A stretch of 64,000 nucleotides of DNA. Source: CAYZTY01 sp964444665 (lineage in GTDB: Bacteria; Planctomycetota; Phycisphaerae; Sedimentisphaerales; CAYZTY01). The notes under the pieces were generated by a model, which worked only from the letters and a program-made list of their open reading frames with translations, was not told the origin of the DNA and ran no database searches. The position numbers and the translations under genes were made by a program. Shown here piece after piece: positions 1-8,109 of this stretch. Position 1 is the first letter of the stretch, and every line of letters starts with the position of its first letter. The stretch spans positions 1-64,000 of the forward strand of contig CAYUIE010000004.1 in assembly GCA_964444665.1 (NCBI GenBank), written 5' to 3'.

Positions 1-29
1 AATTCTTTTCTCCCTTATATCAATCCCGC

Positions 30-240
30 TTTGATAAAATAAACTATTTATTAGCGCTACCTGCCATTGGCAGGTACTGAGGCCCCCATTCCATCGTGTT
101 ACACCTGCTTTACCAAAATTTACTCTTTAATGGCGCTACCTGCCATTAACAGGTAGTGAAGGCCTCCTACTCTTACGCTACTCTAGCCTTCCCAAAATTT
201 GCTGTTTATTAGCGCTACCTGCCATTGACAGGTACTGAAA
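30..240. repeat. Three-copy palindromic repeat array upstream of the PadR gene
   Basis: Three copies of an imperfect palindrome, consensus GCTACCTGCCATTGACAGGTA, are centred near 67, 146 and 225. They are 79-80 bp apart, and the DNA between them is also related (AAAATTTACTCTTTAATGGCG against AAAATTTGCTGTTTATTAGCG), so the true unit is a diverged direct repeat of about 79 bp with a palindromic head. The last palindrome ends about 20 bp before the PadR start codon and therefore lies over its promoter or leader. An operator role is inferred. Further copies occur at 659, 3358-3650, 5894-6003 and 59241. Confidence 0.85.
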
Positions 241-255
241 TATGTTTATTATGTT

Positions 256-603
256 ATGCCTATGAACGTTGAATACTTCACAAACTGGACAAATCAGGCC
301 CGCAAGGGCTTGCTCGAGCTCGCCATCCTTAATGACATACGTAACAGAAGAATGTACGGCTACGAAATCGAGGGAAAGTTTTGTAAATACAACGGCCTGA
401 TTCTGAGTCGTGGTGTTATTTACAAAATACTCAGGCGTTTCAAACAGCAGGGGCTCGTTAAAACCAACCGGATAAAATCTCCCGACGGCCCGAAAAGGAA
501 ATACTACGAGCTAACCCGGACGGGCACAACTACGCTCACTCAGATGAACAATTATTGGCGGACGATAAACCGGCAGGCCGATTCCGTCGAAAAAGGCAAA
601 TAA
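256..603 (+). CDS. PadR-family transcriptional regulator
   Basis: A 115-residue winged-helix repressor of the PadR type. The N-terminal part carries the family pattern: a helix GLLELAILNDI, then MYGYEIEG, a recognition helix around SRGVIYKILRRF, and a wing with basic residues ending in YYELTRTG. It is short and lacks the long C-terminal dimerisation domain of PadR subfamily 1, so it belongs with the small PadR-s2 proteins. No clear Shine-Dalgarno precedes ATG 256, and ATG 262 is an equally good start. It stands alone, has three palindromes upstream and a perfect palindrome 56 bp after its stop, and is convergent with murD. PadR proteins bind inverted repeats and often control their own gene; here the palindromes are the natural candidate operators, which is inference. 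Ligand and targets are unknown. Confidence 0.85.
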   Translation: MPMNVEYFTNWTNQARKGLLELAILNDIRNRRMYGYEIEGKFCKYNGLILSRGVIYKILRRFKQQGLVKTNRIKSPDGPKRKYYELTRTGTTTLTQMNNYWRTINRQADSVEKGK

Positions 604-658
604 CGCCGAATATTACATCCTGTTATGTTCCTCTTTTCCCGTCCAAAAAATACTATTC

Positions 659-691
659 ATTTCACTACCTGTTATTAACAGGTAGTGAAAT
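659..691. repeat. Perfect 33-bp palindrome (repeat copy, convergent PadR/murD junction)
   Basis: The arms TTTCACTACCTGTTA and TAACAGGTAGTGAAA flank a single central base, giving the most symmetrical member of the palindrome family in the window. It lies between the stop codons of the PadR gene and murD. As RNA it would form a strong hairpin on either strand, so it could act as a bidirectional terminator as well as a protein binding site. Confidence 0.85.
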
Positions 692-701
692 TTCCTAAAC
701 C

Positions 702-2171
702 CTAATCGCTTAATTTCCTCACACATTCCCTGAACACCTCGCCGCGGTGGCGAAAGTCATCGAACATATCATAACTCGCGCAGCCGGGACTTAGCAGAAC
801 GACCTCACCCGGCCCAGCCAGCTCGGCCGATAAACGTACCGCATCCGAAAGACTCCCCGCTTTTTTAATAACAACCTTACCTTTTATATCCGCGTAATCC
901 GCGGTTAAATACTTCTTTATTTCCTTTTCTATTTTTTCACTCGTTTTTCCAATAAGCACGGCCGCCTTTGCCTTTTTTGCAATCTGCCGGCCAAGCTTTT
1001 CGAAACTTACGCCTTTATCATATCCGCCGGCAATAATCACCTTCGGCTGCTCGAATGCGTCCAGCGCGACAATCGAGCTTTCCGGCGTCGTCGAGACCGA
1101 ATCGTTATACCATCGCGTGCCGTTAATCTCCGCAACCAGTTCGAGCCGATGCGGAAGCGACTTAAACGTACCCGCCGCCTCTTTTAGCCGAACCTCGTCA
1201 ACTCCGAAATACTCGGCAATAGTCACCGCCGCCGCCAGGTTCTCCATATTCGCCCTGCCGGGTAAGGTGAAACTCTCGCGCAAAGTCTTACTTACGCATT
1301 TATGAGAGAAGGTCAAACACACCCTACCTTTCTGACTTTTATACTTTTCATACCACTTAATTGTAAGTGGGTCATCCGCATTAAAGATGGATATTACTCC
1401 TGGGCGAGCCTCGCCTGGGTGGTTTTCGCGTGGCTTTTGCAGTGCGAAGATATTTTCCTTGGCGCGGCAGTAGTTCTCGAACGTGCCGTGCCGGTCGAGG
1501 TGGTTTGGTGCAAGGTTCGTAATAAGGGCCAAGTTCGGGGCCATATTACTTTGCGCAAGCTGTTCTAATTGGAAGCTCGATAGTTCGAGGACGACCAGGT
1601 CATTAGGCTTTATTTCCTCGAGTATGGCAAGCAACGGCATATTGCCGAGATTCCCACCGAGAAAAACGTTTCTGTCTTCCGTCCTCTGTCTTCCGTTTCC
1701 TGCCTTCTGTCCTCCGCCATCCGTCTTCTGCCCTCTGTCCTCTGTCTTCCGTCTTCCGTCCTTAAGCAGATGAGCTGTAAGGGCCGTGGTTGTGCTTTTG
1801 CCGTTCGAGCCCGTGATACCGATGATATATGTCGGGCAAAGCTCGAAGAAAATCTCGATTTGGGAGGTGATAATCGCACCGGCTTTACGTGCCACAGCCA
1901 ACAGCTCATTTTCCGGCCTGACAGCTGGATTGACAATCACCACATCGGCGACGGAAAAATCAACGGCACAATGTTCGCCGAGATGGTATTCGATATTGGG
2001 AAACTCTTTTAGCTGTTCTATTGAATCCGCCAGTTTTTTGCTATCGGCCAGGTCAGTTATGGTCACTTTTGCTCCGGCGCCGCAGGCGAACATTGCCGCG
2101 TCTAGCCCTCCCCCGAACCGCCCCAGCCCCATAACGAGTACCTTTTTACCTTTGAAAAAATCCCTATTCAT
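702..2171 (-). CDS. murD: UDP-N-acetylmuramoyl-L-alanine--D-glutamate ligase MurD
   Basis: Cytoplasmic Mur ligase that adds D-glutamate to UDP-MurNAc-L-Ala with ATP in peptidoglycan synthesis. An N-terminal Rossmann-like domain (VLVMGLGRFG, residues 11-20) is followed by the Mur ligase P-loop GITGSNGKSTTT (118-129), the central-domain motif LELSSFQLE, NLAPNHLDRH, and the C-terminal domain with HRLELVAEINGTRWYNDS. At 489 residues it is longer than usual because residues 140-167, right after the P-loop helix, are a hydrophilic low-complexity insert built from TEDR/GQK words, encoded by a degenerate short-period repeat (1671-1754). The reading frame stays open, so the gene is probably functional. 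It overlaps pyrF by 8 bp if pyrF is read to its stop at 2164, implying co-translation. Presence of murD implies peptidoglycan. Confidence 0.93.
   Translation of the reverse strand: MNRDFFKGKKVLVMGLGRFGGGLDAAMFACGAGAKVTITDLADSKKLADSIEQLKEFPNIEYHLGEHCAVDFSVADVVIVNPAVRPENELLAVARKAGAIITSQIEIFFELCPTYIIGITGSNGKSTTTALTAHLLKDGRRKTEDRGQKTDGGGQKAGNGRQRTEDRNVFLGGNLGNMPLLAILEEIKPNDLVVLELSSFQLEQLAQSNMAPNLALITNLAPNHLDRHGTFENYCRAKENIFALQKPRENHPGEARPGVISIFNADDPLTIKWYEKYKSQKGRVCLTFSHKCVSKTLRESFTLPGRANMENLAAAVTIAEYFGVDEVRLKEAAGTFKSLPHRLELVAEINGTRWYNDSVSTTPESSIVALDAFEQPKVIIAGGYDKGVSFEKLGRQIAKKAKAAVLIGKTSEKIEKEIKKYLTADYADIKGKVVIKKAGSLSDAVRLSAELAGPGEVVLLSPGCASYDMFDDFRHRGEVFRECVRKLSD
1671..1754 (-). repeat. Short-period repeat inserted in frame inside murD
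   Basis: The + strand reads as variations on GTCCTCTGTCTTCCGTC for about 84 bp, a purine/pyrimidine-biased minisatellite of the kind normally found between genes. Translated on the minus strand it gives repeated TEDR and GQKTD words inside MurD, between the P-loop helix and the strand NVFLGGN. Its length is a multiple of three, so the frame is preserved. Confidence 0.8.
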
Positions 2172-3120
2172 AGAGCTTATTTTGCATAGCGTTATTTAGC
2201 TCTATCTTCGCGTCCGCAACGGCCGCCTCGATGCATTTCTCCCAGTTATCGCCGTGCTCGTCCTTGTACTTCGGCTTCTCATAGGCATAAATAATCGACC
2301 GGGAAGCGTTGATTAGAGCACCTGTGCCATCGGGCTTACAAAACCGCACGCAGTCTTGGGCGGCGATTCCCTGGGCGCCATAGCCCGGCACCAAAAACCA
2401 GACCTTATCGAATTTCCTGCGGGCCTCAGTGGCCGAGTCCGGCGAGGCCGGCGCCATTACCATGCCTACATTAGAATAGCCGTTTTCGCCGATTCGCTCC
2501 GGCTCGTTCGCAATGCCGGCGACAAGCTCGGCCAACTTCTCATACATCTTCCGGCCGTCGGCATCGGCAAAATCCTGCAGCAGGGCCGACGAGGGATTGC
2601 TTGCCCGGACCCAGACGAAAACGCCCTTGCCCTGCTCGTTGGCCATATTTGCGAACGGCAAAATACCCTCACTGCCCGCGAAGCCGTTAATCGTAATGGC
2701 ATCACAAGTTATAATCTCCTCGGCACCGACGAGGTCCGGGTTCTTCAGATGCGCCTCGGCATACGCCTCGGCAGTGTGCCCGATGTCGCCGCGTTTCAGG
2801 TCGCCGATTACCTCCAGGCCCAGCTCGTCCGCCTCGGTGATGAGCGAATAATACGTCTCAAGACCTTCCCAGAGATACTTTTCAAAATAAGCGATGTTGA
2901 TTTTAACGGCCGGCACCAGCGGCGCAATAATCCGCAATGTCCGCGTGCAAAAATCAAAAACGGCATCGACGGCCGCCGCCAAATCGAGCTCGTCGTTCAT
3001 CTGCCGGTGGGTCCTTATCGCCATCGGCAGCCGATGATAAACAGGGTCAAGCCCCACTATCAGTGAGGTCTTTTTCTTTCTGACCGCCTCGCAGAGTCTG
3101 TCGCCAAAATGACTTATCAC
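2164..3120 (-). CDS. pyrF: Orotidine 5'-phosphate decarboxylase, type 2
   Basis: Decarboxylates OMP to UMP, the last step of de novo pyrimidine synthesis. The long (about 318 residue) form with GLDPVYHRL near the N-terminus, the catalytic block VIGDLKRGDIG (Asp-Lys-Asp signature of the OMPDC barrel), and the C-terminal phosphate-binding stretch VPGYGAQG and NASRSIIYAY identifies the subfamily 2 enzyme found in actinobacteria and planctomycetes. The open frame reaches ATG 3138, but a GTG at 3120 is preceded by AGGAAGG at a 6-base spacing and gives the family-typical start (M)ISHFGDRL, so I prefer it. It is first in a minus-strand pair with murD; the two overlap by 8 bp. A promoter candidate lies about 120 bp upstream (3241-3269). 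Confidence 0.93.
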   Translation of the reverse strand: MISHFGDRLCEAVRKKKTSLIVGLDPVYHRLPMAIRTHRQMNDELDLAAAVDAVFDFCTRTLRIIAPLVPAVKINIAYFEKYLWEGLETYYSLITEADELGLEVIGDLKRGDIGHTAEAYAEAHLKNPDLVGAEEIITCDAITINGFAGSEGILPFANMANEQGKGVFVWVRASNPSSALLQDFADADGRKMYEKLAELVAGIANEPERIGENGYSNVGMVMAPASPDSATEARRKFDKVWFLVPGYGAQGIAAQDCVRFCKPDGTGALINASRSIIYAYEKPKYKDEHGDNWEKCIEAAVADAKIELNNAMQNKLYE

Positions 3121-3240
3121 TACCAGCCTTCCTTTCATTACAAATACAGACGAGGCCGAACCTCGTCTTTGCTGTTATCTATTCTTTCGCCGCACCTCCG
3201 GGTCGTTCTTTTTCGCCTTCTTACAAGTTCGCGCTTCCTA

Positions 3241-3269
3241 ACTATAATCATGCCGGCCCAATTCGGCAA
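3241..3269 (-). promoter_or_regulatory. Candidate sigma-70 promoter for pyrF-murD
   Basis: On the minus strand TTGCCG (3264-3269) and TATAGT (3241-3246) are separated by 17 bp. The predicted transcript would have a leader of about 110 nt before the pyrF GTG. The same block, including both hexamers, recurs at about 5452-5480 in repeat DNA without an obvious gene, so this promoter was either captured by or exported with a repeat. Confidence 0.5.
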
Positions 3270-4116
3270 GAAAATAGTTGAAATAGTTTAAATTAGCCAC
3301 GAATGGACACTATTTATAATTTAGACGCGGATTTACACTGTTTTATATTTGGAAGTATTTCACTAGCTGTTAATAACAGTTAGTGCGAAGAATGCATGGA
3401 TTCTTTTATAGCCACAGAGAATTTTTTAGCCACCACCCCGAGGTGTCGGGATGCAGATAGAATTTCAGTACCTGTCAATAACAGTTAATGCCAATAAGCA
3501 GTAAATTATAAGGATACGGGGGAGTACAAGGGAGGGGAACTTCACTACCTGTCAATGGCAGGTAGTGCTGATAAATAGCTTATTTTATAGAAACGGGATT
3601 GATTCAAGGGAGAAAAACATTCACTAGCTGTTAATAACAGTTAGTGCCATAGTCGTCGTTAAAGTCGGGAAGAGTAGCGATGGCTTTAAGTTAGGCCCGT
3701 TCCCTGTTGGACGCTGGTGCGCCCCTATGGGATGCTGATGTACTGCCTAAAAGAGCGAGTTATGATATGTTCTACGACCCATTCGGCAAGAAAAATAGTT
3801 GAAATAGTTTTTAGACACGGATTTACACTGATTTACACTGCTGATTATTAAACATGGATACCTAATTAGCCACGAATACCTAAGGCACAGGTCAACAAGA
3901 ATAGACACGGATTAACCCGCCCGTGGGCGAGGTCTCACTAAAGGTGGACACGGATTTACACAGATGATTATTAACCGCGGATTGACGCAGATTAACACGA
4001 ATGAAATTATAGCCACAGCCCCGATAAATCGTGATTTCGACCTACGGTCTCAGGAAAATTGGAATCCGAACCGTAGGTAACAACAGCGTGTCTCGGTAAA
4101 GTGTTTTATTCGGCCG
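3270..4116. repeat. Gene-free repeat block between pyrF and the duplicated membrane gene
   Basis: No credible gene. It contains four members of the palindrome family (near 3373, 3478, 3555, 3634), with the last three spaced 76-79 bp as in the array at 30-240 but in the opposite orientation. It also holds several runs of the degenerate word AGACACGGATTTACACTGATT (3320-3345, 3810-3835, 3950-3990). The segment 3770-3900 reappears at 5470-5600, and 4007-4116 reappears at 6021-6130 as part of the duplication that includes the adjacent gene. Confidence 0.75.
3358..3650. repeat. Four-copy palindromic repeat cluster
   Basis: Palindromes CACTAGCTGTTAATAACAG at 3361-3379 (continuing TTAGTG), a degenerate copy at 3463-3492, CACTACCTGTCAATGGCAGG at 3543-3562, and a second AGCTGTTAATAACAGTTAG copy at 3622-3646. 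The DNA following the 3543 copy (GATAAATAGCTTATTTTATAG) is the reverse complement of the DNA preceding the copy at 53, which shows that flank and palindrome travel together as one unit. Confidence 0.85.
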
Positions 4117-5148
4117 CTATGGTTCCTCGATTGGCTTTTGCGTTAATAATTCTTTCGTCAAGCCAAGTTCGTCAAAGAATTTTTTGAGTTGCTCCGATTT
4201 TATGTAATCATCAGAAACGACGTTATCGTCAATACCGATTTTTTTCCAATAAAACTCATCACGAGTCATAAACACAATCCTGCCGACAAAATTGTCCACT
4301 TTTGCAGGGAAGTACTCTTCCCTTTCCCGGGCTTCTTTGAGCGCGATTTCATACGCATTCAATATTTTTTCCAGCCAGACACGGCCTTCGAATATCTGTG
4401 CCGGCTTGAGCTCTTTACCGGTAATCCATTCTCCCGCTTCTCTTTTGGCCTTTACCCCGAATGATTGGAGCTGCTTCAATTTGAGCAAAGCTGCAACGCC
4501 TTCTGGCATGTTGGGGTCATCCGTTATTTGTGACTCAAACAAAAGCTCTTCAGCCAGTTTTTTATCGCCGAAAAGTGCCAGGGGCGGAGATATCCTGGGG
4601 GGATACAATAAAATGGCTACCGTCTGGTCCTTTGATGGAATTACATAATTATGTTCAGTCCTAAAGCTCATTCCCATGTCAGAAAGGACTTTTCTAAAAT
4701 CCCTTGACATCAGTGCGCTAAACCATCCGTCAAACAGGACCTCCTCATCAGTCCAGATAATATGCATCGCATACTTGCCCTTATCTGTAATTATCCTTAG
4801 CTGATTGAAGTGCCCGATGCCAACCGGAGTCGGGCCTTCATCCTCTCTTCTTGCTTTCTCGGCACATTCCCTGAATTTTTTCTCGAATTCCTGGATTCGG
4901 TCATCCGGTATCCTGAACCAAACATAACTGGCTTTACCATCGTTGTACAGTCCAACAATACTTGCTTGCAGGAAATTGCCTTTTGGCATTGAATACTTCA
5001 GATTAATAACGTCCCAGAAATACCTTCGAAGAAACATTGCCGACAATACCGCGACAGCAAGTATTATCAATCCAATTGCAAGCTTTTTATGTTTCAATTT
5101 TTATTTCTCCTTTCACAGCTTGTATTCATAAATAAAACCCGTGCCGTA
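4007..5148. repeat. Long direct repeat, left copy (about 1.14 kb)
   Basis: This segment, covering the hypothetical gene at 4117 plus about 110 bp downstream and 50 bp upstream of it, is repeated at 6021-7159 with an offset of 2014 bp (2011 bp beyond a one-codon indel). Homology begins at the word TTATAGCCACAG, which also occurs inside the palindrome-associated flank at 3408, so the junction is itself repeat sequence. Confidence 0.85.
4117..5097 (-). CDS. Membrane-anchored protein of unknown function, copy 1
   Basis: A 326-residue protein with one N-terminal hydrophobic segment (AIGLIILAVAVLSAMFLRRY, about residues 7-26) preceded by lysines, so it is either anchored in the inner membrane with the bulk outside the cytoplasm or has an uncleaved signal. 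The rest is soluble and charged, with no motif I recognise; the C-terminus ends TQKPIEEP. It is about 85-90% identical by eye to the gene at 6131-7108, with a one-codon length difference, and the homology extends past both gene ends (4007-5148 against 6021-7159). Substitutions are scattered without stops or frameshifts, suggesting both copies are under selection. Function unknown. Confidence 0.7.
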   Translation of the reverse strand: MKHKKLAIGLIILAVAVLSAMFLRRYFWDVINLKYSMPKGNFLQASIVGLYNDGKASYVWFRIPDDRIQEFEKKFRECAEKARREDEGPTPVGIGHFNQLRIITDKGKYAMHIIWTDEEVLFDGWFSALMSRDFRKVLSDMGMSFRTEHNYVIPSKDQTVAILLYPPRISPPLALFGDKKLAEELLFESQITDDPNMPEGVAALLKLKQLQSFGVKAKREAGEWITGKELKPAQIFEGRVWLEKILNAYEIALKEAREREEYFPAKVDNFVGRIVFMTRDEFYWKKIGIDDNVVSDDYIKSEQLKKFFDELGLTKELLTQKPIEEP

Positions 5149-6020
5149 GAGTCTGTGGGGATATCTAAAAATTGCATTTTTGACCTCGCTTTCAAGGAGT
5201 TTTGACAGTATCCACGTCACTAAGTCGAACGATTTTAATAATTGCCTGCCCCAATTTACCCGCCCTTAATTGTCAAAATTCAGTACGCCTTAGACGGATT
5301 AATTCAATGATTCATCTTCGAGGGTATCGAGGCCCATTATGACGTCGTGCATAAATACTCGCCGGCCGGTGGGTGTGTCGTGGGCCGCGTAGGTTTTGCC
5401 GCGCTCCTGGTCGACATTTTTAGCCTTCTTACAAGTTCGCGCTTCCTAACTATAATCATGCCGGCCCCATTCGGCAAGAAAATAGTTGAAATAGTTTTTA
5501 GACACGGATTTACACTGCTGATTATTAAACATGGATACCTAATTAGCCACGAATACCTAATACCTAAGGCACAAGGGCACAGGTCAACACGAATAGACTC
5601 AAATATACTTTAGCCACGGAGGGCACAGAGAACTCAGAGATTAGTTTTGGCTATGGCCCAAGGGGCCTTTTGTGTTCCACGCCCTGAAGATTCCCGCAAA
5701 TCATTTTTTACTCCATCTTTCAGGCTCGTCCACGGTCGCTGCGCAACGAACGCCAAAGCAATTATTAGACACGGATTCACACAGATTAACACGGATGAAA
5801 TTATAGCCACGGAGTCCACCGAGGACACAGAGAATATATCAATTAAAAATTATTTTCTTGGCGTAGAGCGTGTAGCGTTTAGTGTTCAGAGAATTTCAGT
5901 ATCTGTCAATAACAGGTAGCGCTAATAAAGAGATTGTTTTTTAGAAACGGGATTGATTCAAGGGAGAAAAACATTCACTAGCTGTTAATAACAGTTAGTG
6001 CGAAGAATGCATGGATTCTT
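5149..6020. repeat. Repeat-rich spacer between the two copies of the membrane gene
   Basis: No credible gene; the open frames on both strands here translate repeat words. The stretch 5424-5600 duplicates 3216-3300 and 3780-3900, including a pyrF-type promoter block. Words of the ACACGGATTTACACTG family occur at 5500-5520 and 5765-5800, and GCCACGGAG/ACAGAGAA words at 5610-5640 and 5808-5835. Two palindromes at 5897-5921 and 5976-6000 are again 79 bp apart. Confidence 0.7.
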
Positions 6021-7159
6021 TTATAGCCACAGCCCCGATAAATCGTGATTTCGACCTACGGTCTCAGGAAAATTGGAATCCGAACCGTAGGTAACAACAG
6101 CGTGTCTCGGTAAAGTGTTTTATTCGGCCGCTATGGTTCCTCGATTGGCTTTTGCGTCAATAATTCTTTCGTCAAGCCGAGTTCGTCAAAGAATTTTTTG
6201 AGTTGCCCCGATTTTATGTAATCATCATAAACGACGTTATCGCCAATACCGAATCTTTTCCAATAAAACTCATCACGAGTCATAAACACAATCCTGCCGA
6301 CAGGATTGTCCACTTTTGCAGGGAAGTACTCTTCCCTTTCCCGGGCTTCTTTGAGAGCGATTTCATACGCATTCACTATTTTTTCCAGCCAGACGCGGCC
6401 TTCGAATATCTTCGCTGGCTTGAGCTCTTTACTGGTAATCCATTCTCCCGCTTCTCTTTTGGTCTTTACCCCGAATCTGTTGAGCTGCATAAATTTGTGC
6501 AAATCTGCAACGCCTTCTGGCAAGTTGGGTTCATCCATTATTTGTGGCTCAAACAAAAGCTCTTCCGCCAGTTTTTTGTCGCCGAAAAGTGCCAGGGGCG
6601 GGGATATCCTGGGGGGATACAATAAAATGGCTACCATCTGGTCCTTTGATGGAATTACATAATTATGTTCAGTCCTAAAGCTCATTCCCATGTCAAAAAG
6701 GACTTTTCTGAACTCCCATGACTCCAGTGTGCGCCACCATCCGTCAAACAGGACATCCTCATCAGTCCAGACAATATGCATCGCATACTTGCCCTTATCT
6801 GTAATTATCCTTAGCTGATTTTGCTTTATGAAGCCAACCGGGGTAAGACCTTTATCCTGCCTTGCCTTCTCGATACATTCCCTGAATTTTTCCTCGAATT
6901 CCTGGATTCGGTCATCCGGTATCCTGAAATTTACACAACTTACTTTGCCTTTACCATCCAGGCCAACAATGCTTGCTTGCAGAAAATTGCCTCTTGGCAT
7001 TGAATACTTCAGATTAATAACGTCCCAGAAATACCTTCGAAGAAACATTGCCGACAATACCGCGACAGCAAGTATTATCAATCCAATTGCAAGCTTTTTA
7101 TGTTTCAATTTTTATTTCTCCTTTCACAGCTTGTATTCACCAATAAAACCGGTGCCGTA
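6021..7159. repeat. Long direct repeat, right copy (about 1.14 kb)
   Basis: Second copy of the 4007-5148 unit. Immediately left of it is the palindrome flank CGAAGAATGCATGGATTC shared with 3386-3403, so the left junction is a hybrid of two repeat contexts joined at TATAGCCACAG, as expected from recombination between short repeats. Confidence 0.85.
6131..7108 (-). CDS. Membrane-anchored protein of unknown function, copy 2
   Basis: A 325-residue paralogue of the gene at 4117-5097. The N-terminal 45 residues, including the transmembrane segment, are nearly invariant, as is the central block around HNYVIPSKDQ and ILLYPPRISPPLALFGDKKL. Differences cluster around residues 50-85, 125-135 and 185-205. 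An upstream AGGAGAAATAAAA-type sequence precedes the ATG in both copies. No catalytic signature is visible and I do not recognise the family. The intact frame and conservative changes argue that both copies are expressed, or that duplication is recent. Confidence 0.7.
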   Translation of the reverse strand: MKHKKLAIGLIILAVAVLSAMFLRRYFWDVINLKYSMPRGNFLQASIVGLDGKGKVSCVNFRIPDDRIQEFEEKFRECIEKARQDKGLTPVGFIKQNQLRIITDKGKYAMHIVWTDEDVLFDGWWRTLESWEFRKVLFDMGMSFRTEHNYVIPSKDQMVAILLYPPRISPPLALFGDKKLAEELLFEPQIMDEPNLPEGVADLHKFMQLNRFGVKTKREAGEWITSKELKPAKIFEGRVWLEKIVNAYEIALKEAREREEYFPAKVDNPVGRIVFMTRDEFYWKRFGIGDNVVYDDYIKSGQLKKFFDELGLTKELLTQKPIEEP

Positions 7160-7636
7160 AATGGCAGCAAGTTATGATATGTTCGATTCGCCCAAACCGG
7201 CAAGAAAAATAGTTTTTTATTAGCCACAGCGATTAATTAACAGCGGATTGACGCAGATTAACACGAATGAAATTATAGCCACAGCCCCGATACACTGAAT
7301 CGGGATGCAGAAAAGGGCACAGCCTGCCCTGAGCGAAGTCGAAGGGAGGACACAGAGAATATATCAATTAAAAATTATTTTCTTGGCGTAGAGTGGATAG
7401 CGGTTAGGATTTAGTATGTCATTGCGAGTCCCTTTAGGGCCGCGGCAATCTAAAAACATCCTCTTTTTCAACTGGCGAGCCCTGTCCTGAGCGGGGTCGA
7501 AGGAGACGAGTCACGGGTAACGAGCGACGAAAACATCGCGGCGAAGTGTTCAGAGAATGTGTGAAGGCCTTTATGTAGTTAGCCCTTCCACAAACTCAGG
7601 GTATGTAAGCTTTGCAACGACAATCATAAAATCGAT
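7160..7636. other. Gene-free repeat mosaic
   Basis: I see no gene. Visible pieces are a copy of the CGGCAAGAAAAATAGTT word (7197), ATTAACACGAATGAA words (7256), a small hairpin CCCGATACACTGAATCGGG (7283), two copies of CCTGAGCGAAGTCGAAGG (7328-7345 and, with two changes, 7486-7503), and an inverted-repeat word related to GATTGCC...CAATGACA (7417-7452). The piece ACGAGTCACGGGTAACGAGC (7506) resembles sequence found inside waaA. Confidence 0.6.
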
Positions 7637-8008
7637 TTATTTATTTTTTTTAGTTGCCTTTTTTCTGTAGGGATCGTTTTCTGGTGGAAATTTTCCAGTT
7701 ATCCATTGCCAAAAAGGAGTTTTTGGAGAAGGACCTTTACGTATAGGGATTTCGTTTGTAAATGTTTTCTCACTTATAGGTTTTTCGTCCTGAAATCCCT
7801 TATATATGTGAAGTGACAGCCCATATAGCAACCAAACGAAGCCAAAAGCGGCTATCGCCCAGAAGAAGCTTTCTTCGGCCTGTTTATTAGTGTATGCATT
7901 TAGTAATCCCGTGACTTTCATCCGTGAGTTTCCGAAAAGTAAAATAAAGGAGGCTGAAAGACTTGATATCACCCAAACAAGCCTGTTTGTCCCTTTTTTC
8001 CAGTTCAT
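7637..8008 (-). CDS. Small two-helix membrane protein of unknown function
   Basis: A 123-residue protein with two predicted transmembrane helices (LVWVISSLSASFILLFG, about 10-26, and SFFWAIAAFGFVWLLYGLSL, about 47-66) and a basic proline-rich cytoplasmic tail ending KKATKKNK. The start is supported by AGAAAGGTC 5 bases before the ATG. The neighbours are repeat DNA and, across the fold-back element at 8110-8193, the TOPRIM gene. No family recognised. Confidence that it is a gene is moderate and rests on the ribosome binding site and the clean membrane topology. Confidence 0.55.
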   Translation of the reverse strand: MNWKKGTNRLVWVISSLSASFILLFGNSRMKVTGLLNAYTNKQAEESFFWAIAAFGFVWLLYGLSLHIYKGFQDEKPISEKTFTNEIPIRKGPSPKTPFWQWITGKFPPENDPYRKKATKKNK

Positions 8009-8109
8009 AATGACCTTTCTCAGAAAAGCTACTACAGTACAATTTTAACTAAAGCAAGCTGTCGAGGCAAGTTTTCGTTATTCAATCTGGTTTGTGAATC
8101 TCTGCATGA

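Noticed and set aside
30..240. CRISPR array
   Set aside because: Palindromes are regularly spaced, but the sequences between them are homologous to each other, there are only three units, spacing is about 79 bp, and no cas gene is present.
1786..2199. Open frames antisense to murD and pyrF
   Set aside because: Shadows of GC-rich coding sequence on the opposite strand; murD and pyrF motifs are intact on the minus strand.
5347..5919. Two open frames between the duplicated genes
   Set aside because: They translate dispersed repeat words (for example TESTEDTE) and have no ribosome binding sites or family resemblance.
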